A DNA stretch of 64,000 nt from Pelagibacterales bacterium SAG-MED17. GTDB lineage: Bacteria > Pseudomonadota > Alphaproteobacteria > Pelagibacterales > Pelagibacteraceae. Each line of letters opens with the position of its first letter. The stretch's first letter is position 1. Where the stretch lies: the NCBI GenBank assembly GCA_014654115.1, contig JACWDO010000001.1, positions 1 through 64,000 on the forward strand, read 5' to 3'. Positions 1 to 8,073 of this stretch are shown one piece after another. The notes beneath the pieces are model-generated. The model ran no database searches. It was not told the origin of the DNA and was given only the letters and a program-made list of their open reading frames with translations. The translations under genes and the position numbers were made by a program.

Positions 1-152
1 TGGCATAGGCCCTAGATAATCTTTTAAAATAAGCCAGCAAAAATATTAAATATTGTTCCATAAACAAAAAATGAGAATATTACAGGAAAAACACCATCTG
101 TTTTTGTAACTTCTAAACGCACTAAGCCAGCTCCAAAAAGTACACCTCCCAC
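1..152. repeat. Direct duplicate of 21210-21362 at the window's left end
   Basis: These bases repeat 21210-21362, an internal part of a DMT-transporter gene, in the same orientation. The match is base for base except for one missing A after position 30. It stops sharply at about 152, where the text changes in mid-frame to a GcvT-like gene. The lost base would frameshift the transporter, and the segment has neither a start nor an end of a gene. The simplest reading is a chimeric read or contig end; a real short duplication is possible. Confidence 0.85.
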
Positions 153-154
153 AA

Positions 155-964
155 GCAGATGGAGATCTTTTTTCTTGGTACAAAGCTTATTCTAAAAATC
201 TAGATGTTGAAATTAAAGATCCTGAAGTATGGGTTAGTCAAGTACAAGGTCCACTTTCTATGAAGCTACTTGAAAATATAGCTGAAGGTTTTTCTGAAAA
301 TGACTGGAAATATTTTGATTGGAGAGAGCTGCAAATTTTAGATCAAAAAGTAATAGTAAGTCGAAGCGGTTTTACGAATGAACTTGGTTGGGAAATTTAT
401 TTTCGTCCAGAAAATGAAACTGAAAAAATTGGAGATTATATACTTGAGGAAGGGAAAAAGTTAGGAATGATTTTAGTTGCCACACCTGGTTTTAGATGTA
501 GAAGAATTGAGGCGGGTCTACTATCTGCAGGTCAAGACTTTTCAAAAAAAACAAATCCTTTTTCAGTTGGGCTCGGACGTTTTATAAATTTTGACAAGGA
601 AGATTTTATTGGGAAAGAAGCTCTAATGAATTCAGACAAAAAATGTAAAACATGGGGAATAAGAGTAGCAGATGGAACAGCGATAAAAGGAGAGAGTATT
701 AAAATAAATGAAAAAAATATTGGCAAAATAACTTCTAGCACTTGGTCACCATATCAAGTTTGTGGTGTTGGAATTATACATCTTGATAATAATGAAAATG
801 GACCAGGAGATGTTGTTGATGTTAAATGTACAGATGGAAAAGTGCACAAAGGTGAAATCTGTAAATTACCTATGTACGATGCTCAAGGCGAAATAGTCAG
901 AGGTGTAAATAGAAATATTCCTAGTGAGCCTAATCCTTGGTCTGGGATTAAAGTCTCAAATTAA
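155..964 (+). CDS. GcvT/DmdA-family aminomethyl- or methyltransferase, 5'-truncated
   Basis: This is the C-terminal two thirds of a tetrahydrofolate-dependent GcvT-fold protein, the family of aminomethyltransferase and DMSP demethylase DmdA. The frame is open and family-like well upstream of the first ATG (260): the residues around 230-259 match the stretch before the QGP motif of the intact paralogue at 4908. It therefore starts left of the junction at about 152 and has lost its N-terminus. The RRIEAGLLSAG segment (about 503-538) and the C-terminal barrel (about 640-880) are present, followed by a proline-rich tail. It is the first gene of a tight operon that ends at 7215. The methylated substrate is unknown. 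Confidence 0.75.
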   Translation, partial: ADGDLFSWYKAYSKNLDVEIKDPEVWVSQVQGPLSMKLLENIAEGFSENDWKYFDWRELQILDQKVIVSRSGFTNELGWEIYFRPENETEKIGDYILEEGKKLGMILVATPGFRCRRIEAGLLSAGQDFSKKTNPFSVGLGRFINFDKEDFIGKEALMNSDKKCKTWGIRVADGTAIKGESIKINEKNIGKITSSTWSPYQVCGVGIIHLDNNENGPGDVVDVKCTDGKVHKGEICKLPMYDAQGEIVRGVNRNIPSEPNPWSGIKVSN

Positions 965-976
965 AAAAATTATTTA

Positions 977-1669
977 GTGAAGAGTAAAAAACAAATAATT
1001 ACAGTTGGTGGTGGAGGTTTCACACACAACCAAGATAAAGATCTAGATCAATTTTTATTAGATCAAATAAATAAGGAAAACTGCTCTATAGGATTTTTAC
1101 CAACTGCTAGCAGTGATGACTCAAAAAAAACTGAGCTTTTCTACAAAAGATTTGAAAACACTGACCTAAAAGTTTCCCATTTCAATCTTGTATCTAACGT
1201 CAAGGGTTTTGAAAACTGGCTTTCAAATTTAGATGCTGTTTATATTGGAGGAGGAAATACTAAATTTATGCTCAACTTATGGAAAAAAAATAATTTAATT
1301 GAGATTTTTAAAGAAATTTATAATTCAGGCATAATTCTATCTGGCGTAAGCGCAGGTGCTGCTTGTTGGTTTGATTGTTTTCTTACAGACTCAGATGGGC
1401 CTGGCTTTAAGCCCTTAAATGGTATTGGGCTTATATCTGGAAGTTTTACACCACATTATTCAGATGTAATAAGAGCAGATAAATATAGAGAAAGTATAAA
1501 AAATAAAACTTTGCCTAATGGTATAGCTGTTGATGATGGAGTTGCAGTACTTTTTATTGACGGAAAACCAACTGAGGTTTATTCTTCTCGAGAAAGCCAT
1601 AATGCTTATTTTGTAAATCAAAATAAACAATTTAATTTAAAAGAATATATTAAAGTTAATAATGAGTGA
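977..1669 (+). CDS. pepE: Peptidase E-like dipeptidase (family S51)
   Basis: A 230-residue cytoplasmic serine peptidase of the PepE/cyanophycinase fold, whose characterised members release N-terminal Asp from dipeptides. The nucleophile elbow GVSAGA carries Ser125, GGGNT lies at 91-95, and His160 (in FTPH) with Asp138 or Asp140 would complete the triad at the spacing of the E. coli enzyme. The start is GTG, 12 bases after the preceding stop, with no clear Shine-Dalgarno. The 3' end overlaps the next gene by 8 bases. A peptidase among demethylase and lyase genes is unusual; it may hydrolyse an aspartyl or other amide conjugate, which is inference. Confidence 0.85.
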   Translation: MKSKKQIITVGGGGFTHNQDKDLDQFLLDQINKENCSIGFLPTASSDDSKKTELFYKRFENTDLKVSHFNLVSNVKGFENWLSNLDAVYIGGGNTKFMLNLWKKNNLIEIFKEIYNSGIILSGVSAGAACWFDCFLTDSDGPGFKPLNGIGLISGSFTPHYSDVIRADKYRESIKNKTLPNGIAVDDGVAVLFIDGKPTEVYSSRESHNAYFVNQNKQFNLKEYIKVNNE

Positions 1670-2825
1670 TAATATTTTACCAAGCCAAAAAATTTTTAGC
1701 ATTAAAGATGCAAGAGAACTGTCACGGAAACGTCTCCCTAAATTAGTTTTTGATTTTATCGATGGAGCATCTGGAGATGAAAAACTAGCTGAAATAAATA
1801 GCAGAGCATTAGATCAAATTAGACTTGAACCTAAAGTTTTAAGAAATGTTGAGAAGAGATCTCTTAAAAAAAAAGTATTAGGTTATGAGTTTAATTTTCC
1901 TTTTGGTTTTGCTCCAATGGGAATGACAAATTTATCATGGCCTGGCGCAGACTCTATGTTAGCAGCAGAAAGCGCAAGAAATAATATACCTACGTGTGTT
2001 TCAATGGCTTCTACAACAACTTTAGAAAAAATGTATGAACTGTCAGAAGGTCATTCATGGATGCAGTTATATATTTTTCAGGATGAAAACTTTGTTATGG
2101 AACTTTTAGATAGAGCTAAGAATACTGGATACGAAGTTGCAATATTAACTGTAGATGTTCCAGTACTATCTAGAAGAACTAGAGATGATAAAAATGGTTT
2201 CTCCTATCCTTTTAAAATAGGTCCAAAACAATTTTTTGATTTTGCAACTCACCCTACTTGGTCTCTTTCTACTTTACTTAGTGGCATTCCTAAACCGATG
2301 AACTATGTAACATCTAAAAGCGGAGATGGTATTTTTAAAAGAAAAGAAAGTAGGGGCTCCACAGATTGGGATACACTTAAGAGAGTAAGAGATAAATGGA
2401 AGGGTAAACTTATAATTAAAGGAGTAATGTCTCCTGATGATGCAAAGCTAATAAAAGATGCAGGTGCAGATGCAATTCAAGTTTCAAATCATGGAGGCAG
2501 ACAATTAGACAGCGCAACAGCAGCAATAAATATGCTTCCACTGATTAGAAAATCAGTAGGAAGCGAATTTCCTTTAATCTTTGATAGTGGAATAAGAAGT
2601 GGAAGTGATATTGTAAGAGCGCTCGCATTTGGTGCTGATTATGCAATGATTGGTAGGCCCGTAATGTACGCAATGGGAGCTGATGGAAGAAAAGGATTAA
2701 GAAGAATTGTTGAAATAATTAAAGAAGAAGCTAGCACGACGCTCGGGTTAGTAGGATTAAATGATATTAATGATATAACTTCTAATATAGTAATAGATAG
2801 TACTGTGAATAAGGTAAATTACTAA
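1662..2825 (+). CDS. FMN-dependent 2-hydroxyacid dehydrogenase/oxidase (LldD/glycolate oxidase family)
   Basis: A 387-residue TIM-barrel flavoenzyme that oxidises L-2-hydroxyacids to 2-oxoacids. The signature SNHGGRQLD supplies catalytic His277 and Arg280, QLY gives Tyr137, and the VDVP segment gives Asp165. The residue aligned to the substrate-binding Tyr24 of spinach glycolate oxidase is Phe32 (in VFDFIDG), so substrate range may differ from lactate or glycolate. It starts on ATG inside the peptidase gene and its stop abuts the ThDP lyase start. An oxidase making a 2-oxo acid next to a ThDP enzyme suggests sequential steps on one substrate. Confidence 0.85.
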   Translation: MSDNILPSQKIFSIKDARELSRKRLPKLVFDFIDGASGDEKLAEINSRALDQIRLEPKVLRNVEKRSLKKKVLGYEFNFPFGFAPMGMTNLSWPGADSMLAAESARNNIPTCVSMASTTTLEKMYELSEGHSWMQLYIFQDENFVMELLDRAKNTGYEVAILTVDVPVLSRRTRDDKNGFSYPFKIGPKQFFDFATHPTWSLSTLLSGIPKPMNYVTSKSGDGIFKRKESRGSTDWDTLKRVRDKWKGKLIIKGVMSPDDAKLIKDAGADAIQVSNHGGRQLDSATAAINMLPLIRKSVGSEFPLIFDSGIRSGSDIVRALAFGADYAMIGRPVMYAMGADGRKGLRRIVEIIKEEASTTLGLVGLNDINDITSNIVIDSTVNKVNY

Positions 2826-4568
2826 ATGAGTGAAAATAAAATTAGAGGTGGAGCATTACTTGCTAGAGCTCTAAAAGATAAAGGAATTAGCAAAGTTTTC
2901 ACTCTTTCTGGAGGTTTTTGTAATCCAGCAATTGAAGGTTTTGCTGAATGCCAAATTGAAGTTATAAATACTCCTCATGAGCAGATTGCTGGTCATTTAG
3001 CAGATGGCAATACAAGAATTACTCGTAAACCATCAGTATGTTTAGTTGGACCTGAAGGATTTACTAACGCAGTTCCTTCAATGATGGAAGCTTGGGGTGA
3101 GAGAAGTCCCATTATTTACATTACAGGATCTAGCAGTCTTAAAAGACAAGGTTCAGGTGGTTTTAAAGAAATAGATGATGTTTCAATTGCAGCACCTTTA
3201 ACTAAACACAGCGCAAGTATTACAGATGGAACTAGAATAAGAGAATTTGTAGATAAAGCATATCATATTGCAACTAACGGTTATCCTGGTGCTGTACATC
3301 TAAGTCTTCCAGTTGATATAATGTTTTCATCTTTTGAGGAAGATGTTGGGTTAGAAGAAAGACCATTCTCTCAAAAAGCAAAGCCTTTAGCGAAAGCTTG
3401 GCCAGATCCAAATTCACTTGCAGAAGTTTTAGAGCTTGCTTCAAATTCAAAAAAACCAATTATAATTGGTGGACATGGTGTTTGGTGGTCACACTCAGAA
3501 AAAAATCTAGAAGCTGCTGGTAATAATTTAAATATACCAATTTTTAATATTCCATATCATCAAAAGCTATTAGGAGAAGAGGCAAACGCTTATATGGGGT
3601 TGGCTGATATACATCAATATCCTCCTTCAGAATTTGCATTACATAATTCAGATTTGGTTCTTGTTGTTGGAGCACGATTGGATAATCAAATGAATTTTGG
3701 AAATCCACCTTTTATTCCAAAATCAGCAAAATTAGTTTGTGTAAATGGTTCCCATGAAGAATTAGAACTTAATAGAGCTGCAGATTTAAGTTTACTAAGT
3801 GACCCTGGTGTTTTTTTAGATACATTATCTAACTTAAAAAAAAATAATAAATGGTCTTTAGGCACAACTTGGTTTGAGGAGAATAAAAAAAAGAAAAATG
3901 AATGGGTAGATAAATCATTGAAAGATTTAAAAATTGAAGCTGAAGCATCAAAGAAAAATGGAGGAAAAATTCATCCTCTACAACTTTCATTAGATGTCCA
4001 AGAAGCAATGGGTGAAAATGATTGGCTTGTAATCGACGGAGGAAATACTCATTTCTGGTCAGAAATAGCAATCAATATTGCTGGTGCCAAAGGAAAAAAA
4101 TTAAAAGGAATTTTGCACCCTGGAACTTTTAGTATGTTGGGTGTTGGAGTTTCATTTGCTTTATCTGCAAAAAACCACAGTCCAGACTCAAATGTTGTTC
4201 TCATTAGTGGAGATGGTGCATTTTTATCCGGAGGAATGTCTATTGAAAGTGTATTTTATGAGAAAAAAGCTATTACAGTTGTAATAGATAATAACGGCGG
4301 TCTTGCTTCAATTGGTCAACAACAAGAAAGGTTATTTAAAAGTGGAAAAAGTGTAGGAACTGATTTTCGTGATATCCCTTTCCATAAGATATTTGAAGGA
4401 TTTGGAGGGCATGGAGAATTAGTTAATAAAAGAGAAGAATTAGGCCCAGCGCTTAAAAGAGCAATGGAAAGTGGAAAACCTGCGTGCGTTAATGTCAAAG
4501 CAAAACCTGTATTAAGTCCAATAGTCTCAGCAGTTGCAAGTAAAAGAGAGAAATCATCAATAGAATAA
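2826..4568 (+). CDS. Thiamine-diphosphate-dependent lyase/decarboxylase (acetolactate synthase superfamily)
   Basis: A 580-residue enzyme with the three domains of the acetolactate synthase/oxalyl-CoA decarboxylase/2-hydroxyacyl-CoA lyase family. The cofactor-activating Glu is present (Glu52 in TPHEQIAGH), and the ThDP/Mg motif begins with GDG at 462-464 and ends in DNN. The retained Glu argues against glyoxylate carboligase. The C-terminal tail resembles 2-hydroxyacyl-CoA lyases more than anabolic IlvB, and no regulatory IlvN is nearby. It follows the hydroxyacid oxidase with no gap and is followed two bases later by the transthyretin-like gene. The substrate is not assignable from sequence. 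Confidence 0.8.
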   Translation: MSENKIRGGALLARALKDKGISKVFTLSGGFCNPAIEGFAECQIEVINTPHEQIAGHLADGNTRITRKPSVCLVGPEGFTNAVPSMMEAWGERSPIIYITGSSSLKRQGSGGFKEIDDVSIAAPLTKHSASITDGTRIREFVDKAYHIATNGYPGAVHLSLPVDIMFSSFEEDVGLEERPFSQKAKPLAKAWPDPNSLAEVLELASNSKKPIIIGGHGVWWSHSEKNLEAAGNNLNIPIFNIPYHQKLLGEEANAYMGLADIHQYPPSEFALHNSDLVLVVGARLDNQMNFGNPPFIPKSAKLVCVNGSHEELELNRAADLSLLSDPGVFLDTLSNLKKNNKWSLGTTWFEENKKKKNEWVDKSLKDLKIEAEASKKNGGKIHPLQLSLDVQEAMGENDWLVIDGGNTHFWSEIAINIAGAKGKKLKGILHPGTFSMLGVGVSFALSAKNHSPDSNVVLISGDGAFLSGGMSIESVFYEKKAITVVIDNNGGLASIGQQQERLFKSGKSVGTDFRDIPFHKIFEGFGGHGELVNKREELGPALKRAMESGKPACVNVKAKPVLSPIVSAVASKREKSSIE

Positions 4569-4570
4569 TT

Positions 4571-4906
4571 GTGACAACTTTCTCTTCTCACCTCTTGGAT
4601 GCAACAAATGGTTCTCACGCTGGAAATATTGAAGTAATTATTTACCAAGTTAAAGAAAATGGAGAGAAAAATGTTTTCTGTGAAACTAAATCTGATGATG
4701 GCGGTAGAATACTTCAAGAGTTTGAATTAAGTGTAGAGGACTGTAAGAGTGAATATGAAATGGTTTGTAAAACTGGAAATTATTTTGCAGAAAAAAAAAT
4801 AATCTCAGAAATTAATATTAAGTTTAGAATGGAAGATCCAAATAAAAAATATCATATTCCAATTATAATTTCTAAAAATAGTTATACTGTGTGGTGGTCT
4901 AAATAA
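4571..4906 (+). CDS. Transthyretin/5-hydroxyisourate hydrolase-like protein without the YRGS tail
   Basis: A 111-residue protein of the transthyretin/HIU hydrolase fold. The N-terminal SSHLLD motif (His7), Arg46 in GGR, and YHIPIIIS (His95) match the catalytic His-Arg-His set of 5-hydroxyisourate hydrolase. The invariant C-terminal tetrapeptide YRGS is replaced by an ending of VWWSK. No uricase, OHCU decarboxylase or allantoinase gene is in the window. It starts on GTG two bases after the ThDP gene and ends one base before the DmdA-like gene, so it is an integral operon member. It may hydrolyse a different cyclic intermediate; true HIU hydrolase activity is doubtful. Confidence 0.75.
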   Translation: MTTFSSHLLDATNGSHAGNIEVIIYQVKENGEKNVFCETKSDDGGRILQEFELSVEDCKSEYEMVCKTGNYFAEKKIISEINIKFRMEDPNKKYHIPIIISKNSYTVWWSK

Positions 4907-4907
4907 A

Positions 4908-6074
4908 ATGAGTAATGAAAATTTAATGCCACAAAAAAGTATAAAACTAAATATGTCGAGAAGAATAAGACGTACTCCATTTACAAATAAAGTTGAAGAG
5001 TGTGGTGTATCCGATTTTACAGTAGTAAATCACATGCTACTCCCAAAAGGATTTAAGAATACGGTTGAAGAAGATTATTGGCATCTAAGAGAACAAGTTC
5101 AAGTTTGGGATGTCTCTTGCCAAAGGCAGGTACAAATTACAGGTCCAGATGCTGAAAAACTTGTTCAAAAAATGACTCCAAGATCCATAAAAAAAATGGA
5201 GACCGGCAAATGTTTTTATATTCCTATCATAGATGAAACTGCAGGTATGATTAATGATCCAGTATTACTAAAGCTTGATGATGACATGTTTTGGATCTCT
5301 ATAGCTGATTCAGATATTTTACTTTGGGCAAAAGGAATTGCATTAGGATCTGAACTTAATGTTGAGATTGTAGAACCAGATGTATATCCTCTAGCAATTC
5401 AAGGTCCAAAATCTGAAGATCTTCTAATTTCAATTTTTGGAGAAGATATAAAAAAAATAAAATTTTTTAATTTTAAAGTTTTTGACTTCCTGGGTACTAA
5501 GCAAATTATTGCAAGATCAGGATACAGCAAACAAGATGGATTTGAGATATACTTTAAAGGATTTGAAACACATTTTAATGAAATAGAACTTGGAGAGAAA
5601 CTCTGGGATACTGTTTGGGAAAGTGGAAAAAAATTTAATATTTCTCCTGGATGTCCAAATTTAATTGATAGAATTGAAGCGGGATTAATGTCCTATGGAA
5701 ACGACTTTACAAGAAAAAATAACCCTTTGGAGTGTAATCTTGAAAAATATTGTAAACAAGAGGATGATCACGACTTTATTGGTAAAAAAGCATTGAGAAA
5801 GATCCAATCTGAGGGAATTACTCAAAAAATGAGGGGAATAATATTTGATGGTGATCCATGCAAACCAACCGGTGTGCCTTTACCAGTATACTCAAAAGAT
5901 AATACAAAAATTGGGCAAATTGCTTCTGGTATATATTCTCCAAGATTCAGAAAGAATATAGGTCTTTCTATGATTTTAAAAGATTACTGGGAAATTGGAA
6001 ATGAGGTTTTTGTAAATACTTTCAATGGAAAAAATAGAAAAGGCATTATAACTTCTTTACCATTTCCAGATTAA
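4908..6074 (+). CDS. DmdA-like tetrahydrofolate-dependent demethylase (GcvT family)
   Basis: A complete 388-residue GcvT-fold protein. From residue 17 the N-terminus reads like DMSP demethylase DmdA: SRRxRRTPFT, NHMLL at 41-45, then QVWDV at 65-69 and a VNDP-like INDP at 115-118. DmdA moves a methyl group from dimethylsulfoniopropionate to tetrahydrofolate; close relatives act on other methylated compounds, so I do not assign the symbol. Glu and Arg of RIEAGLMSYGNDF are conserved, and the C-terminal barrel is intact. It is paralogous to the truncated gene at 155-964 in the same operon. The first ATG is chosen because it follows the previous stop by one base. Confidence 0.75.
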   Translation: MSNENLMPQKSIKLNMSRRIRRTPFTNKVEECGVSDFTVVNHMLLPKGFKNTVEEDYWHLREQVQVWDVSCQRQVQITGPDAEKLVQKMTPRSIKKMETGKCFYIPIIDETAGMINDPVLLKLDDDMFWISIADSDILLWAKGIALGSELNVEIVEPDVYPLAIQGPKSEDLLISIFGEDIKKIKFFNFKVFDFLGTKQIIARSGYSKQDGFEIYFKGFETHFNEIELGEKLWDTVWESGKKFNISPGCPNLIDRIEAGLMSYGNDFTRKNNPLECNLEKYCKQEDDHDFIGKKALRKIQSEGITQKMRGIIFDGDPCKPTGVPLPVYSKDNTKIGQIASGIYSPRFRKNIGLSMILKDYWEIGNEVFVNTFNGKNRKGIITSLPFPD

Positions 6075-6090
6075 CCTTATATTTATTATT

Positions 6091-7215
6091 ATGTTTAAAC
6101 CTGTAATCGCCGGCTTCTCTAGATCACCTTTTACAATGGCGAGAAAAGGTGCGCTCATTGATACAAAACCAGTAAATTTATTGGCAGAGGTGATTAAAAA
6201 TTTAGTTTCTAAATCCAATGTTAAAAAAGATGATATTGAAGATATTGTTGTTGGTTGTGCATTCCAAACTGGAGAACAGTCATTTAATATTGGAAAGCTA
6301 ACAACATTTTTAACTAATATGGATGTCAAAACTTCAGGAATGACAGTTGATAGATGGTGTGGTTCTTCAATGGAAGCTATTCATATTGCTGCAGGTAAAA
6401 TTTCATTAGGTGCAGGAAAAGTATTTATATGTGGGGGAGTAGAAAGTATGACCAGAGTTAATACAGGATTTGATCCCATACCTTATCCTGAAAATAAAAA
6501 CGATAATCCTCATGTATATTTTTCAATGGGAACTACCGCAGAAAATGTTGCAAAAAAATATAATATCTCAAGACATAAACAGCAGGAATTTGCTATCTCA
6601 AGTCATCAAAAAGCACATGAAGCTCAAACAAAAGGGAATTTTAAAAATGAAATAGTATCTATAGGTGATTGTGATACTGATGGAAATATTAGACCAGGTA
6701 GTACAATGGAAAAGTTAGATGGATTAAAACTTGCATTTGACGAAAATGGTACTGTTACAGCAGCAACTTCTTCACCTCTAACTGATGGTGCAGCTGCAAC
6801 ATTAATTTGCGAAGAAAATTATGCAAAAGAAAATAATTTAAATATTCTGGGAAGAATTGTTTCTACTGCAGTGCAAGGCTGTGATCCTGACTATATGGGA
6901 TTAGGTCCAATTGGAGCGTCAAGGAAAGCTTTGGAGAGAGCTAATTTGTCAGCGGATAAAATTGATATTGTTGAATTGAATGAGGCTTTCGCTTCTCAAT
7001 CTTTAGCATGCATTAAAGATTTAGGCATAGATAAAGATAAAGTTAATTTAGATGGTGGAGCACTTGCTCTTGGACATCCTCTTGGAGCAACAGGTGCAAG
7101 AATTACAGGGAAAGCTGCTGAATTACTTCAGAGAGAAAATAAAAAGTATGCTTTGTCCACTCAATGTATTGGTTTGGGTATGGGAATTGCTACAGTAATC
7201 GAGTCTGTAAACTAA
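6091..7215 (+). CDS. Thiolase (acetyl-CoA acyltransferase family)
   Basis: A 374-residue thiolase with all catalytic elements: nucleophile Cys90 (DRWCGSS), the GHPLG motif with His329, and the CxGxG motif beginning at Cys359. Thiolases split 3-oxoacyl-CoA with CoA, or run in reverse to condense acetyl-CoA. It is slightly shorter than typical (about 390) but complete. It is the last gene of the operon, 16 bases after the DmdA-like gene, and its stop lies one base from the convergent transporter operon. In this setting it could release acetyl-CoA from the carbon skeleton left after demethylation, which is inference. Confidence 0.85.
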   Translation: MFKPVIAGFSRSPFTMARKGALIDTKPVNLLAEVIKNLVSKSNVKKDDIEDIVVGCAFQTGEQSFNIGKLTTFLTNMDVKTSGMTVDRWCGSSMEAIHIAAGKISLGAGKVFICGGVESMTRVNTGFDPIPYPENKNDNPHVYFSMGTTAENVAKKYNISRHKQQEFAISSHQKAHEAQTKGNFKNEIVSIGDCDTDGNIRPGSTMEKLDGLKLAFDENGTVTAATSSPLTDGAAATLICEENYAKENNLNILGRIVSTAVQGCDPDYMGLGPIGASRKALERANLSADKIDIVELNEAFASQSLACIKDLGIDKDKVNLDGGALALGHPLGATGARITGKAAELLQRENKKYALSTQCIGLGMGIATVIESVN

Positions 7216-7216
7216 A

Positions 7217-8071
7217 CTATCTATTTATTCCTCTTAATCTCTCAGATCTTCTTCTTAAAAGCTCAGCTGTAAGTAAAATTAATATTGATAAAACAATTAA
7301 ACATGTTGCTACAGCTAAAATTGTAGGACTAAGTTGTTCTCTAAGACCAGTCCACATTTGAACTGGTATTGTAGTATTATCTAAGCCTGCTAAGAATAAT
7401 ACAACTACTACCTCATCGAAAGATGTGACAAATGCAAACAAACCACCAGAAATTACACCAGGTAAAATTAAAGGCAGAGTAATTTTCATAAATGTATTAA
7501 AAGGATTGCTACCTAAACTAGATGCAGCTCTAGTTATGCTATGATCAAACCCTGATAGTGTTGCGGTAACTGTGATTACCACAAATGGAGTTCCTAAAAT
7601 AATGTGGGCTAAAATTATACCTAAATGTGTTGCGGCTAATCCTGCTTTTGCCATAAAAAAGAAAATTGCAACACCTGAAATAATTAAGGGAACTATCATG
7701 GGAGAAATTAAAATCGCCATAATCAAACCTTTGTAAGGCATGTGCCTACTGCTCAAGCCGAGAGCAGCTAAAGTTCCTAGTATAATTGAACCAATGGTTG
7801 CAAATATTGCAATTATAAAACTATTTTTTGCAGCCAAACCCCAAGGATTTTTGGTTCCATAGACCATATCTTTGTACCATCTTGTAGAAAATGCATCTGG
7901 ATCAAGTCTCTTCATTCCATCTGTAAAAACTAAAAATTCTTCTGCATTAAATGATAATGGAAAAATTACAAACAATGGTGCAATTAAAAAGAAAAATACA
8001 CATCCACATACAAAAAGATAAAAATAATGCCAGATTCTATAATGGGGTTCAGTATATTTTGGTAAAGCCAT
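7217..8071 (-). CDS. ABC transporter permease, spermidine/putrescine type (PotC-like)
   Basis: A 284-residue inner-membrane permease with about six hydrophobic helices and the cytoplasmic coupling loop (the AASSLGSNPFNTFMKITLP segment, around residues 182-200) that docks with the ATPase. It pairs with the PotB-like permease two bases upstream and is the last gene of the six-gene minus-strand operon that starts at 13655. The imported compound is unknown. The operon's EutA-like and ectoine-hydrolase-like enzymes suggest a small cyclic or amide osmolyte rather than a polyamine. Confidence 0.88.
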   Translation of the reverse strand: MALPKYTEPHYRIWHYFYLFVCGCVFFFLIAPLFVIFPLSFNAEEFLVFTDGMKRLDPDAFSTRWYKDMVYGTKNPWGLAAKNSFIIAIFATIGSIILGTLAALGLSSRHMPYKGLIMAILISPMIVPLIISGVAIFFFMAKAGLAATHLGIILAHIILGTPFVVITVTATLSGFDHSITRAASSLGSNPFNTFMKITLPLILPGVISGGLFAFVTSFDEVVVVLFLAGLDNTTIPVQMWTGLREQLSPTILAVATCLIVLSILILLTAELLRRRSERLRGINR

Positions 8072-8073
8072 AA

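Noticed and set aside
2826-4568. Glyoxylate carboligase, given the neighbouring hydroxyacid oxidase and HIUase-like gene (a purine/glyoxylate route)
   Set aside because: Glyoxylate carboligase lacks the catalytic Glu, which is present here as Glu52, and no other purine-breakdown gene is in the window.
4316-4717. A 133-codon minus-strand reading frame
   Set aside because: It lies opposite the end of the ThDP gene and the start of the HIUase-like gene, both with clear family motifs, and its protein has no recognisable feature.
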